64,000 nucleotides of DNA from an uncultured Pelagibacteraceae bacterium (GTDB lineage: Bacteria; Pseudomonadota; Alphaproteobacteria; Pelagibacterales; AG-422-B15), in the NCBI GenBank assembly GCA_902526005.1, contig CABZIW010000003.1, positions 62,001-126,000 on the forward strand, read 5' to 3'. The position numbers were made by a program, and so were the translations under genes. How positions within the stretch are numbered: the first letter of the stretch is position 1; each line of letters opens with the position of its first letter. The notes beneath the pieces were generated by a model, which saw only the letters and a program-made list of their open reading frames with translations, made no database searches and was not told the origin of the DNA. Shown piece after piece: positions 56,735 through 64,000 of this stretch.

Positions 56735-58510
56735 GTGAAAAAAAAGCGGAATACTGGCCGAAAGAAAATTGATATATATCAAAAGAGTTTTTCATTTACA
56801 CACAGATACAATAAAGAAAAGTTTGCTTTTGAAAGATTAAAGTCTTTAAAGAGTAATTTTGCTCTTAAAATAAATAATCGTTTAATATTGTCAGCGATTG
56901 TTTTTAGTAGTTTGTTTTTGGCAGTAACAATCAAGATGATAGAAATTAATTTACTTTACACCGAAAAGGGAAATTATTTTGTTGAGAATGTTGAGACAAA
57001 AAGGGGAAATATTCTAGATAGGAATAATACCTCTCTTACAGCAAATTTATTAACATCCCATATATCTGTAAATCCAAAAGCTGTGTACGATAAGAAAAAA
57101 TTTATTAGTAAAGTCTCAGCAATAAATAATAGGTTTTCCGCAAATGATCTTGATAAATTGGTATCTGAAAAAAAATTCTTCTGGCTTGATCGAAATGTTG
57201 AACCCTTAGAATTACAAAAGTATATAGATTTAGGTGAAACTGGAATTGAATTCAGAGATGCTTATAAAAGAAAATATCTTCACAGTGAACTTTTTAGTCA
57301 TTTAGTTGGAAAAGTTGACATTGATAATACAGGCGTATCTGGACTAGAAAAATCTTTTAATAAGTTTCTTCAAAATGAAGAAAATAATGATTTGATATTA
57401 TCTTTAGATACAAGAATACAACACATTGTTCGCGATGAAATACTAGCTGCTATGAAACTATATAAAGCAACTGGTGGCTCAGGACTCATAATGAATGTCA
57501 ATAATGGAGAAATTCTTGCCATGACATCACTTCCAGATTTTGATCCCAATACTAAAAATGCGAATGACAATGATAAGTTCAACAAAAACACATTAGGCGT
57601 ATATGAGTTTGGTTCAGTGATGAAAATATTTACTGCAGCAATGGGAATTGAGGAAAAAATTTTTCAGCTAAATACAAAGTACGAGATTGAAAATCATATT
57701 TATATTGGAAAGCACCGTGTAGAGGATGTTCACAGGCCTTGTGAGATAAAAATGTGTTCTGTTGAAGAAATATTTGTTGAGTCATCAAATATTGGAACGA
57801 TAAAAATGATTAGAGATATTGGTAAAGAATTACAGCAAGAATATTTGTCTCAACTTGGATTACTTCGTCAAGTAAATATTGGAATACCAGAAAAAGCAAT
57901 TCCAATTGTTCCTGACCCATGGAGAACAGTTAATACAGAATCAATCTCTTACGGTTATGGCCTTTCAGTATCACCATTGCATTTGGCTGTAGCTACATCA
58001 GCTGTAGTAAATGGAGGATATTTAATTAAGCCATCTCTAACAAAATTAGGAGATGATATGCGATATGAAAATCAAATTTTTTCAGAAGAGACCAGTGAAA
58101 TTATGCGTTACCTTTTAAGCCAAGTTGTTGCAAAAGGGACTGCCAAAGAAGCCTTTAATAAGGATGCTGATAAAGCATACACAGAAGATGGTAAGTTTAA
58201 ATATTTAGTTGGAGGTAAGACAGGCACATCTCACAAAATCGACAAAAAATCCTACACAAGAGAAAAGTTAACTACTTTTATATCGGTACTACCCATACAC
58301 AAGCCTAAGTATGTAGTTCTTATCTCATTAGACGACCCGAAAGGGATTAATAGGGAATATGGAGAGCCATATAATACTTGGAACTGGAGTGATGCTGGGT
58401 GGAATGCGGCAAGAGTTTCAAGACAAATTATTGATAGAGTAAGTCCTATTTTAGACATAAAGGCAAGATACATACCTAATGAAAACATGCTCATTAATAC
58501 CTCTCTTTGA
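56735..58510 (+). CDS. ftsI: Peptidoglycan D,D-transpeptidase FtsI (PBP3)
   Basis: A 591-residue class B penicillin-binding protein for septal wall synthesis. A basic cytoplasmic tail of about 48 residues precedes the membrane helix (49-69). The non-catalytic RGNILDRN domain follows. The transpeptidase motifs are SVMK (S294-K297), SSN, and KTGTS. The start is GTG at 56735. It lies 5 nt after ftsL and 3 nt before murE. Confidence 0.96.
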   Translation: MKKKRNTGRKKIDIYQKSFSFTHRYNKEKFAFERLKSLKSNFALKINNRLILSAIVFSSLFLAVTIKMIEINLLYTEKGNYFVENVETKRGNILDRNNTSLTANLLTSHISVNPKAVYDKKKFISKVSAINNRFSANDLDKLVSEKKFFWLDRNVEPLELQKYIDLGETGIEFRDAYKRKYLHSELFSHLVGKVDIDNTGVSGLEKSFNKFLQNEENNDLILSLDTRIQHIVRDEILAAMKLYKATGGSGLIMNVNNGEILAMTSLPDFDPNTKNANDNDKFNKNTLGVYEFGSVMKIFTAAMGIEEKIFQLNTKYEIENHIYIGKHRVEDVHRPCEIKMCSVEEIFVESSNIGTIKMIRDIGKELQQEYLSQLGLLRQVNIGIPEKAIPIVPDPWRTVNTESISYGYGLSVSPLHLAVATSAVVNGGYLIKPSLTKLGDDMRYENQIFSEETSEIMRYLLSQVVAKGTAKEAFNKDADKAYTEDGKFKYLVGGKTGTSHKIDKKSYTREKLTTFISVLPIHKPKYVVLISLDDPKGINREYGEPYNTWNWSDAGWNAARVSRQIIDRVSPILDIKARYIPNENMLINTSL

Positions 58511-58513
58511 TAA

Positions 58514-59947
58514 ATGCCAAATCACTCCCTTCTAGAAGAAATTAAATCAAAGAAGATTAAATTTAATGGAATCTCATCAGACTCGAGATCGATAAAAAAA
58601 GGAAATATTTTTTTTGCAGTCCCTGGAAATGAAATAGATGGATCTAGGTTCATAAATCAAGCAATTAAAAAGGGTGCAGCAGCTATTGTTGTTCCATCAT
58701 ATAGTAAAGAAAGATATCCCAAGAATACGACAGTGATAAAGGCTAAAGATATTAGAAAATCACTATCGCTATTAGCATTTGAAATAAACAAAAATAATAT
58801 TGAAACAAAAATTGCAATAACTGGAACTAATGGAAAAACATCTGTTGCATATTTTTTAAGTTATTTACTGAGAATTTCAGGAAAGAGTGTAGCTACTATA
58901 GGTACTTTAGGAAACTCTGTATTAAAGAGAAATAAATATAACCTTACTTCACCCGAACCGATTGATCTTTCAAAGCAATTAAAAAAGATAGGTCAAAAAA
59001 AAATAAAATATTTAGTTATGGAAGCATCAAGTCATGGCTTACATCAAAGCAGATTTTATGGAATGAATTTTGATGTTTGTGCGTTAACAAATATATCACA
59101 TGATCACCTTGATTATCATAAAACTATAAATAATTACATAAAAAGTAAAATGATCCTTTTCAAAGATTATATACATAAGGATAGTAAATTAATTATTAAT
59201 TCAAAAACGAAATACATTAAAAAAATAAGATCAATTTTAAAAAAAAATAAATCCGTTAAGCCATTATATTTTCAAGAAAATAGAAATTATAAAATTATTA
59301 AAATCCTAAAAAAAAATGATATTCAACATGTAAAAGCAATAGTGGGCAGTAAGCGAATTCTTTTAAAGTTTAAAAATTTTCCAAATTTTCAGATAGAAAA
59401 TTTTATATTTGCAATTTCAATTTTGAATTTAATTGGATTTGATCCTAGAAAGCTATCAAAAAGCAGTCTTAATTGCCCTTCAGTATTAGGAAGAATGGAA
59501 TATGTTGGTAGAACAAAAACAGGTGGAAAAGTTTACGTTGATTTTGCACACACGCCAGATGCTCTTAAAAATTCAATTGTAGAGTCAAAAAAGTTAGAGA
59601 CATCAAACGTACATGTTTTATTTGGTTGCGGTGGAAATAGAGATAGAAAAAAAAGACCGCTAATGGGTAAAATAGCTTCAAAATACGCTGATAAAGCAAC
59701 AGTCACAGATGATAATCCAAGATATGAAAATCCAGCAAGGATTAGAGAGGAAGTGATTGGAAATTTAAAAAATATATCTGAAATTGGTAATAGAAAACTA
59801 GCCATAAAAAAAGCTATTAGCGAATTAAAAAGAGGCGATTTGCTTCTTATTGCCGGTAAAGGTCACGAAAAATTTCAATCCATCATGGGAAAAAAATTTC
59901 CTTTTGATGATGTTAAAATTGCTGAAAAATATTTACAAAAAAAATGA
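58514..59947 (+). CDS. murE: UDP-N-acetylmuramoyl-tripeptide synthetase MurE (meso-diaminopimelate adding)
   Basis: MurE adds the third stem residue to UDP-MurNAc-L-Ala-D-Glu. The 477-residue ligase has NGISSDSRSIKKGNIFFAVPG, the ATP loop ITGTNGKTSVAYFL (about residues 107-120), the carbamylated-Lys region MEASSHGLHQSR, and VTDDNPRYENPARI. The DNPR motif indicates meso-diaminopimelate rather than lysine, as in Gram-negatives. It overlaps murF by 4 nt. Confidence 0.96.
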   Translation: MPNHSLLEEIKSKKIKFNGISSDSRSIKKGNIFFAVPGNEIDGSRFINQAIKKGAAAIVVPSYSKERYPKNTTVIKAKDIRKSLSLLAFEINKNNIETKIAITGTNGKTSVAYFLSYLLRISGKSVATIGTLGNSVLKRNKYNLTSPEPIDLSKQLKKIGQKKIKYLVMEASSHGLHQSRFYGMNFDVCALTNISHDHLDYHKTINNYIKSKMILFKDYIHKDSKLIINSKTKYIKKIRSILKKNKSVKPLYFQENRNYKIIKILKKNDIQHVKAIVGSKRILLKFKNFPNFQIENFIFAISILNLIGFDPRKLSKSSLNCPSVLGRMEYVGRTKTGGKVYVDFAHTPDALKNSIVESKKLETSNVHVLFGCGGNRDRKKRPLMGKIASKYADKATVTDDNPRYENPARIREEVIGNLKNISEIGNRKLAIKKAISELKRGDLLLIAGKGHEKFQSIMGKKFPFDDVKIAEKYLQKK

Positions 59948-61308
59948 AAAAATTCATTACAACTTCTGAAATAAACGAATTATTTGGGACCAATATTGTT
60001 TGTAAAAGAATAACTGGCGCATCTATCGACACACGGTCATTAAAAAAAGGTAATATTTTTTTTGCAATTAAAGGCTTAAATACAGATGGTCATAAATATT
60101 TAGTAGAAGCAGAAAAAAAAGGTGCATCTATTGCTTTTGTTCATAAAAAAGTAAGAGGCATAAAAATACCTCAAATTAATGTTAAAGATACGTCTAAAGC
60201 ACTCCTTAAGCTCGCAACAAAGTACAGAGCACAGCTAAAAACACAAATTGTGGGTATTACAGGTAGTATTGGGAAGACTGGGACAAAGGATGCAATAAAT
60301 TATTTGCTTAGAAATGAGAAAGATATTTTCTGTTCGCGTAAATCATTTAACAATCAATATGGCCTGCCTCTCGAATTACTAAATATGCCACGGCATACGA
60401 AGTATGGATTTTTTGAAATAGGCATGAATCATTCAGGAGAAATAAAAAGATTAGTAAAGGTATTGCAGCCACAAACAGCTATTATTTTAAATGTTGAAAA
60501 TGTTCACCTTGGTAATTTTAAATCTTTAAAAGAAATTGCATTAGCAAAATCAGAAATATTCACTTCAACAAAAAGTATTGAAAACTTAATTATTAATAGA
60601 AATTCTAATTTTTATAAATTGCTATATATATTATTCAAAAAATCAAAGATCAGTACTTGCTTAGACATTGGAAAAGTTAAATCATCAAAAGTATATCTTA
60701 AAAAAGAGACAAATATTTCGAATATTATTAAATACCAAGTAATTCTGCCTGATGCTAGTAAACTTGATTTTTCTTTAAGAAAAAATCAAAAAAATCTTAT
60801 TTTTAATGCATTAGCCATTATTACTTGCTTTTATATGTTAGGTTTAAATTTAAAACTAATCAACCAATTCAAAAATGTTCCTTTTACAGAAGGAAGAGGC
60901 GAAATACTAAAATCAAAATATAAGGGAAATAAATTAGAATTACATGACCATTCTTATAATGCTAGTCCTGTTTCTATGAGAGACACAATCGATATTTTTA
61001 ATAAGTTTAAAAATAAACATTTAGTTTATGTCATAGGTGATATGAATGAGCTTGGAAATAAATCTAAAAAATTTCATATGGATTTAATTAAATATCTAAT
61101 ACTTATTAAGGCTAAAAAAGTAATTTTTGTTGGGTCAAAACTTTATTCGCTTAGAAAAAGATACAAAAGACTTCAGTTTGAATATTATGAGAATATAGAT
61201 AGTGTTATAAGTAATGCAGAAAAAATATTTAATAGGAATAGCAAGGTATTTCTAAAAGGTTCAAATTCAATCAATTTACGAAAGTTGTCAAATCATTTAA
61301 TAAGTTAA
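59944..61308 (+). CDS. murF: UDP-N-acetylmuramoyl-tripeptide-D-alanyl-D-alanine ligase
   Basis: MurF adds D-Ala-D-Ala to complete the UDP-MurNAc-pentapeptide. The 454-residue protein has DTRSLKKGNIFFAIKG, the ATP loop ITGSIGKTGTKDAINYLL, FNNQYGLPLELLNMP, the EIGMNHSGEI block with the metal Glu/His, and DHSYNASPVSMRDTID. The P-loop has Ser-Ile-Gly-Lys-Thr rather than the Asn-Gly-Lys-Thr of MurE. It is lysine-rich like its neighbours. Its end is 2 nt from mraY. Confidence 0.95.
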   Translation: MKKFITTSEINELFGTNIVCKRITGASIDTRSLKKGNIFFAIKGLNTDGHKYLVEAEKKGASIAFVHKKVRGIKIPQINVKDTSKALLKLATKYRAQLKTQIVGITGSIGKTGTKDAINYLLRNEKDIFCSRKSFNNQYGLPLELLNMPRHTKYGFFEIGMNHSGEIKRLVKVLQPQTAIILNVENVHLGNFKSLKEIALAKSEIFTSTKSIENLIINRNSNFYKLLYILFKKSKISTCLDIGKVKSSKVYLKKETNISNIIKYQVILPDASKLDFSLRKNQKNLIFNALAIITCFYMLGLNLKLINQFKNVPFTEGRGEILKSKYKGNKLELHDHSYNASPVSMRDTIDIFNKFKNKHLVYVIGDMNELGNKSKKFHMDLIKYLILIKAKKVIFVGSKLYSLRKRYKRLQFEYYENIDSVISNAEKIFNRNSKVFLKGSNSINLRKLSNHLIS

Positions 61309-61310
61309 CT

Positions 61311-62393
61311 ATGATCTTATATTTAATTGAGTATTTAAATCTTGGTGCCCTAAATAATTTTTTAAATTATTTAACAGTTAGAACAGGTCTGGCGTTGTTT
61401 ACTTCATTTTTTTTTATTCTCTTTTTTGGCCCATTTTTAATTAAAAGAATTGGGTCATACCAATCAATTGGTCAGCCTATTAGAGAAGACGGTCCTGAGT
61501 CTCACTTAGTAGCTAAAAAAGGGACTCCAACAATGGGAGGAATTATAATTTTGATTTCTATAGTTGGATCAATGATTCTATGGGTCAATCCTGAAAGCTA
61601 TATATCTTGGCCAATTATATTCCTTCTAATATCTTTTGGATTGGTTGGTTTTGCAGATGACTTTAGCAAAGTTAAGAAAAAATCAAGTAATGGAATTTCA
61701 GCGAAAATAAGAATCTTTTTTCAAATAATAATATCGTTGATATTTATTTATTGGATAACAACTTATAATGAAATTGATATTCAGTTATTATCCTTACCTT
61801 TTCTCAAGGATATATTTCTAAACTTAGGTTTATTTTCAATTCCATTCGTTATATTGGTAATTCTAGGATCAGCAAATGCGGTTAATCTTACAGACGGTCT
61901 TGATGGGCTAGCAATTGTTCCCATTATGATTGTCTCTGCGACTTTTGCTGTGATCTGCTACTTGGCAGGGAATATGATTTTTTCGAATTATCTTTACATT
62001 AATTATTTACCTGGAGCAGGTGAATTAACCGTTCTTTGCGCAGCCATAATTGGATCCGCTCTTGGCTTTTTATGGTACAACGCGCCTCCTGCAATGGTCT
62101 TTATGGGCGATACAGGCTCTTTATCATTAGGTGCTGCATTGGGGGGTATAAGTGTTCTAACCAAGCAAGAAATTGTATTAGCAATAGTTGGAGGAATATT
62201 CGTCGCAGAAGCGGTGTCAGTAATTCTTCAGGTTGGATCATATAAGTTAACCGGCAAACGAATATTCAAAATGGCTCCCTTACACCATCATTTTGAGAAG
62301 AATGGTATTGCAGAGTCAAAAATAGTAATTCGTTTTTGGATAATCGCTTTAATTCTTGCTTTGATTGGACTCGCAACACTTAAGATTAGGTAA
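61311..62393 (+). CDS. mraY: Phospho-N-acetylmuramoyl-pentapeptide-transferase
   Basis: MraY makes lipid I on undecaprenyl phosphate. The 360-residue membrane protein has about ten helices and the motifs KKGTPTMGGIIIL, FADDFSKVKKKSSNGISAK, NLTDGLDGLAIVP, FMGDTGSLSLGAALGG and APLHHHFEKNGIAESKIV, containing the catalytic Asp residues and the HHH tip. Length equals E. coli MraY. It lies between murF and murD, its normal place. Confidence 0.97.
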   Translation: MILYLIEYLNLGALNNFLNYLTVRTGLALFTSFFFILFFGPFLIKRIGSYQSIGQPIREDGPESHLVAKKGTPTMGGIIILISIVGSMILWVNPESYISWPIIFLLISFGLVGFADDFSKVKKKSSNGISAKIRIFFQIIISLIFIYWITTYNEIDIQLLSLPFLKDIFLNLGLFSIPFVILVILGSANAVNLTDGLDGLAIVPIMIVSATFAVICYLAGNMIFSNYLYINYLPGAGELTVLCAAIIGSALGFLWYNAPPAMVFMGDTGSLSLGAALGGISVLTKQEIVLAIVGGIFVAEAVSVILQVGSYKLTGKRIFKMAPLHHHFEKNGIAESKIVIRFWIIALILALIGLATLKIR

Positions 62394-62397
62394 CTAA

Positions 62398-63714
62398 ATG
62401 TTGAAGTCAAAATGTTTTTCAAAGAAAAGCTATGTAGTCATTGGCATGGGAAAAACAGGATGTTCAATTTATAAATCTCTTATAAATAGTGGAGCCGCAG
62501 TATATTTTTGGGAAGATAATCCTAAACACTCAAAAAAAATATCAAATAAAGGATATAAAAAGTATTCTTCTAAAATAAGTCAAATAGACTATGTTATACC
62601 TAGTCCTGGAATTGCTACAAAAGGAAAGTCAGCACATAAACTGATAAAAAAATTAACTTCAAAAAATACTAAACTGATAAGTGAATTAGATTTATTTCAA
62701 ATATACCTGGATAATTTAAATATAAGGAACCAGATTAAAATAATTGCGGTTACAGGCACAAATGGAAAATCAACAACAGTATCGCTTATTCATCATATTC
62801 TTAAAAAAAATAAATTTAATACAGTGCTTGCGGGGAATATAGGTAACCCGATTTTCGGAACAAAAATGATTAAAAAAGGTTTTTATGTTTTAGAATTATC
62901 ATCTTATCAATTAGAGAGCTCCAAGATATTTCAACCTGATATTGCCTGTATACTTAATTTAACTTCAGATCATTTGGCGAGACATAATACAATGTCCAAT
63001 TATGGTAATGCTAAATTAAATATTTTTAAAAATATAAATAGCTCACAAAAAGGTTTTTTTAATAATGATTCAATTATTAAAAAATTAATAAAAAAGAATA
63101 ATCATTTGAATAAAATGAAAAATTTAAAGCAGATTAATAAAAATAAAAAAAACTCCATTAAAAAATTAAATGAAAATCAATATAATTTACTAAGTAACGA
63201 CCAAAACTACCGCTTCTCATATGAAATTTTGAAAGAAGTGGGCCTAAGCAGCAATAAAATCTTCAATGCTTTTAAATCATTTAGAGGGCTTGAGTTTAGA
63301 CAACAAATAATTTTTTCAGACAAAAGGAAACTTATTATAAATGATTCCAAATCAACAAATTATCATTCTCTAATTGCTGCGCTAAAAAAATATAAAGATA
63401 TCATCTTGATATGCGGTGGTCAGATAAAAAGCAATAATATCAGTATATTAGATGACAGTCTTGGCAATATTAAAAAAGTAATAATTATTGGAGAGGAATC
63501 TAATACTTTTCACAAATACTTTCAGAGTAAAGTTACCACAGTTTATGTTCAAAGCTTAGATAAAGCAGTGGTCGAAATGAGCAAATTTATGAAGACCAAT
63601 ACAGATTTCAATACTTTTTTATTTAGTCCAGGCGCTGCTTCATTTGACCAATATAATAACTTTGAAGAACGTGGAAGACATTTTAATAAACTTATAAGCA
63701 AACTTAGCAAATAA
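62398..63714 (+). CDS. murD: UDP-N-acetylmuramoyl-L-alanine-D-glutamate ligase
   Basis: MurD adds D-Glu to UDP-MurNAc-L-Ala. The 438-residue ligase has the N-terminal Rossmann block YVVIGMGKTGCSIYKSL, IPSPGIATKGK, the ATP loop AVTGTNGKSTTVSLI, the VLELSSYQLESS segment, the DHLARHNTM block and the C-terminal SPGAASFDQYNNFEERG. It follows mraY by 4 nt and overlaps the ftsW start by 1 nt (TAATG). Confidence 0.96.
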   Translation: MLKSKCFSKKSYVVIGMGKTGCSIYKSLINSGAAVYFWEDNPKHSKKISNKGYKKYSSKISQIDYVIPSPGIATKGKSAHKLIKKLTSKNTKLISELDLFQIYLDNLNIRNQIKIIAVTGTNGKSTTVSLIHHILKKNKFNTVLAGNIGNPIFGTKMIKKGFYVLELSSYQLESSKIFQPDIACILNLTSDHLARHNTMSNYGNAKLNIFKNINSSQKGFFNNDSIIKKLIKKNNHLNKMKNLKQINKNKKNSIKKLNENQYNLLSNDQNYRFSYEILKEVGLSSNKIFNAFKSFRGLEFRQQIIFSDKRKLIINDSKSTNYHSLIAALKKYKDIILICGGQIKSNNISILDDSLGNIKKVIIIGEESNTFHKYFQSKVTTVYVQSLDKAVVEMSKFMKTNTDFNTFLFSPGAASFDQYNNFEERGRHFNKLISKLSK

Positions 63715-64000
63715 TGAATAAAAGAACTTATGAACAGTCAATAATTACAAACTGGATTACTGAAATAAATAAGCCAATTTTTTTTTGTATAACAGTATTA
63801 ATAACTTTTGGTCTATTAATAAGTTTAACTATAAACCCTGGTACAAGCAGGTATCTCGATAACAATCTATTTGCATTTTTTAATATACAGGCTTTGTACC
63901 TAGCAATAGGTTTTTTAGTATTTATTTCTATTTCACTGATTGAGACAAAATACATCAAATTATTTAGTGTGATATTATTTACAGTATTTTTTACTTTACT
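63714..64000 (+). CDS. ftsW: FtsW-type septal peptidoglycan polymerase (SEDS), 3' truncated by the window
   Basis: An ATG at 63714, inside the murD stop, opens a frame that runs to the edge (95 residues). After a polar N-terminus come hydrophobic helices (PIFFCITVLITFGLLISLTI; ALYLAIGFLVFISISLIE; KLFSVILFTVFFTL) separated by short loops, matching the SEDS N-terminus. Position after murD supports FtsW. The rest of the dcw cluster (murG, murC and so on) is presumably beyond the edge. Confidence 0.85.
   Translation, partial: MNKRTYEQSIITNWITEINKPIFFCITVLITFGLLISLTINPGTSRYLDNNLFAFFNIQALYLAIGFLVFISISLIETKYIKLFSVILFTVFFTL

Noticed and set aside
1..64000. CRISPR arrays, prophage, insertion sequences, rRNA genes
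   Set aside because: I looked for regularly spaced repeats, transposase or phage-type proteins, terminal inverted repeats and rRNA signatures and found none.

Overview
This window is a contiguous piece of an A+T-rich chromosome with very tight gene packing, many 1-4 nt stop/start overlaps and lysine-, asparagine- and isoleucine-rich proteins. Gene content and order point to a free-living, aerobic, Gram-negative alphaproteobacterium of the streamlined marine type (SAR11-like, HIMB59-like or a similar low-GC lineage). Evidence includes petABC, the petP/petR-type MarR-OmpR-EnvZ set beside ilvE, DUF1285-Nudix-CCA, rnpB-mraZ at the head of the dcw cluster, an ELM1-family protein, and an FtsZ C-terminal peptide of alphaproteobacterial form. 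The exact lineage cannot be fixed from sequence alone.

Layout. 1-2849: partial MaoC-like dehydratase (minus), then DUF1285, CoA-type Nudix hydrolase and CCA-adding enzyme (plus). 2855-4585: trmL-hemF-greA (minus). 4722-7284: petABC, cytochrome bc1. 7434-9175: purine permease convergent with gpt. 9178-15147: lgt, midA-like, pgeF, prs, rplY, pth, ychF (minus). 15189-16161: small basic ORF and proC. 16158-18646: MarR, response regulator, sensor kinase (minus). 18692-19573: ilvE. 19575-26082: uvrB, Ca2+/Na+ antiporter, FolM-like SDR, FolB, uvrC, pgsA in one overlapping operon (minus). 26174-28300: aspartate aminotransferase and trxB. 28373-30440: ELM1-like protein, 2OG-Fe(II) oxygenase-like protein and Lrp regulator. 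30437-34814: carA-carB (minus). 34946-39391: yqeY, dnaG, rpoD and a tRNA with CAT anticodon. 39446-49720: a one-directional run of accessory genes: TauD dioxygenase, hydrolase, old yellow enzyme, TPR protein, SRAP, BT1-like transporter, small membrane protein, zeta-like GST, an unrecognised propeller-like protein, ABM-domain protein, methyltransferase, TIGR03643 and rhodanese. 49717-51130: mlaA-mlaC. 51225-52837: EamA transporter and amidase. 52869-53225: RNase P RNA. 53330 to the right end: dcw cluster, with five MraZ-type operator repeats, mraZ, ftsZ, rsmH, ftsL, ftsI, murE, murF, mraY, murD and partial ftsW.

The most notable observations are: (i) ftsZ lies between mraZ and rsmH, not at the distal end of the dcw cluster, and overlaps rsmH by 4 nt; (ii) five TGGG direct repeats sit at an exact 10-bp period upstream of mraZ; (iii) the accessory run contains a translationally coupled GST/propeller-like pair of unknown function; (iv) an ELM1-family gene is coupled to an oxygenase-like gene and an Lrp regulator; (v) DnaG retains only one of its four usual zinc ligands. 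No CRISPR array, prophage, insertion sequence or rRNA operon was seen.
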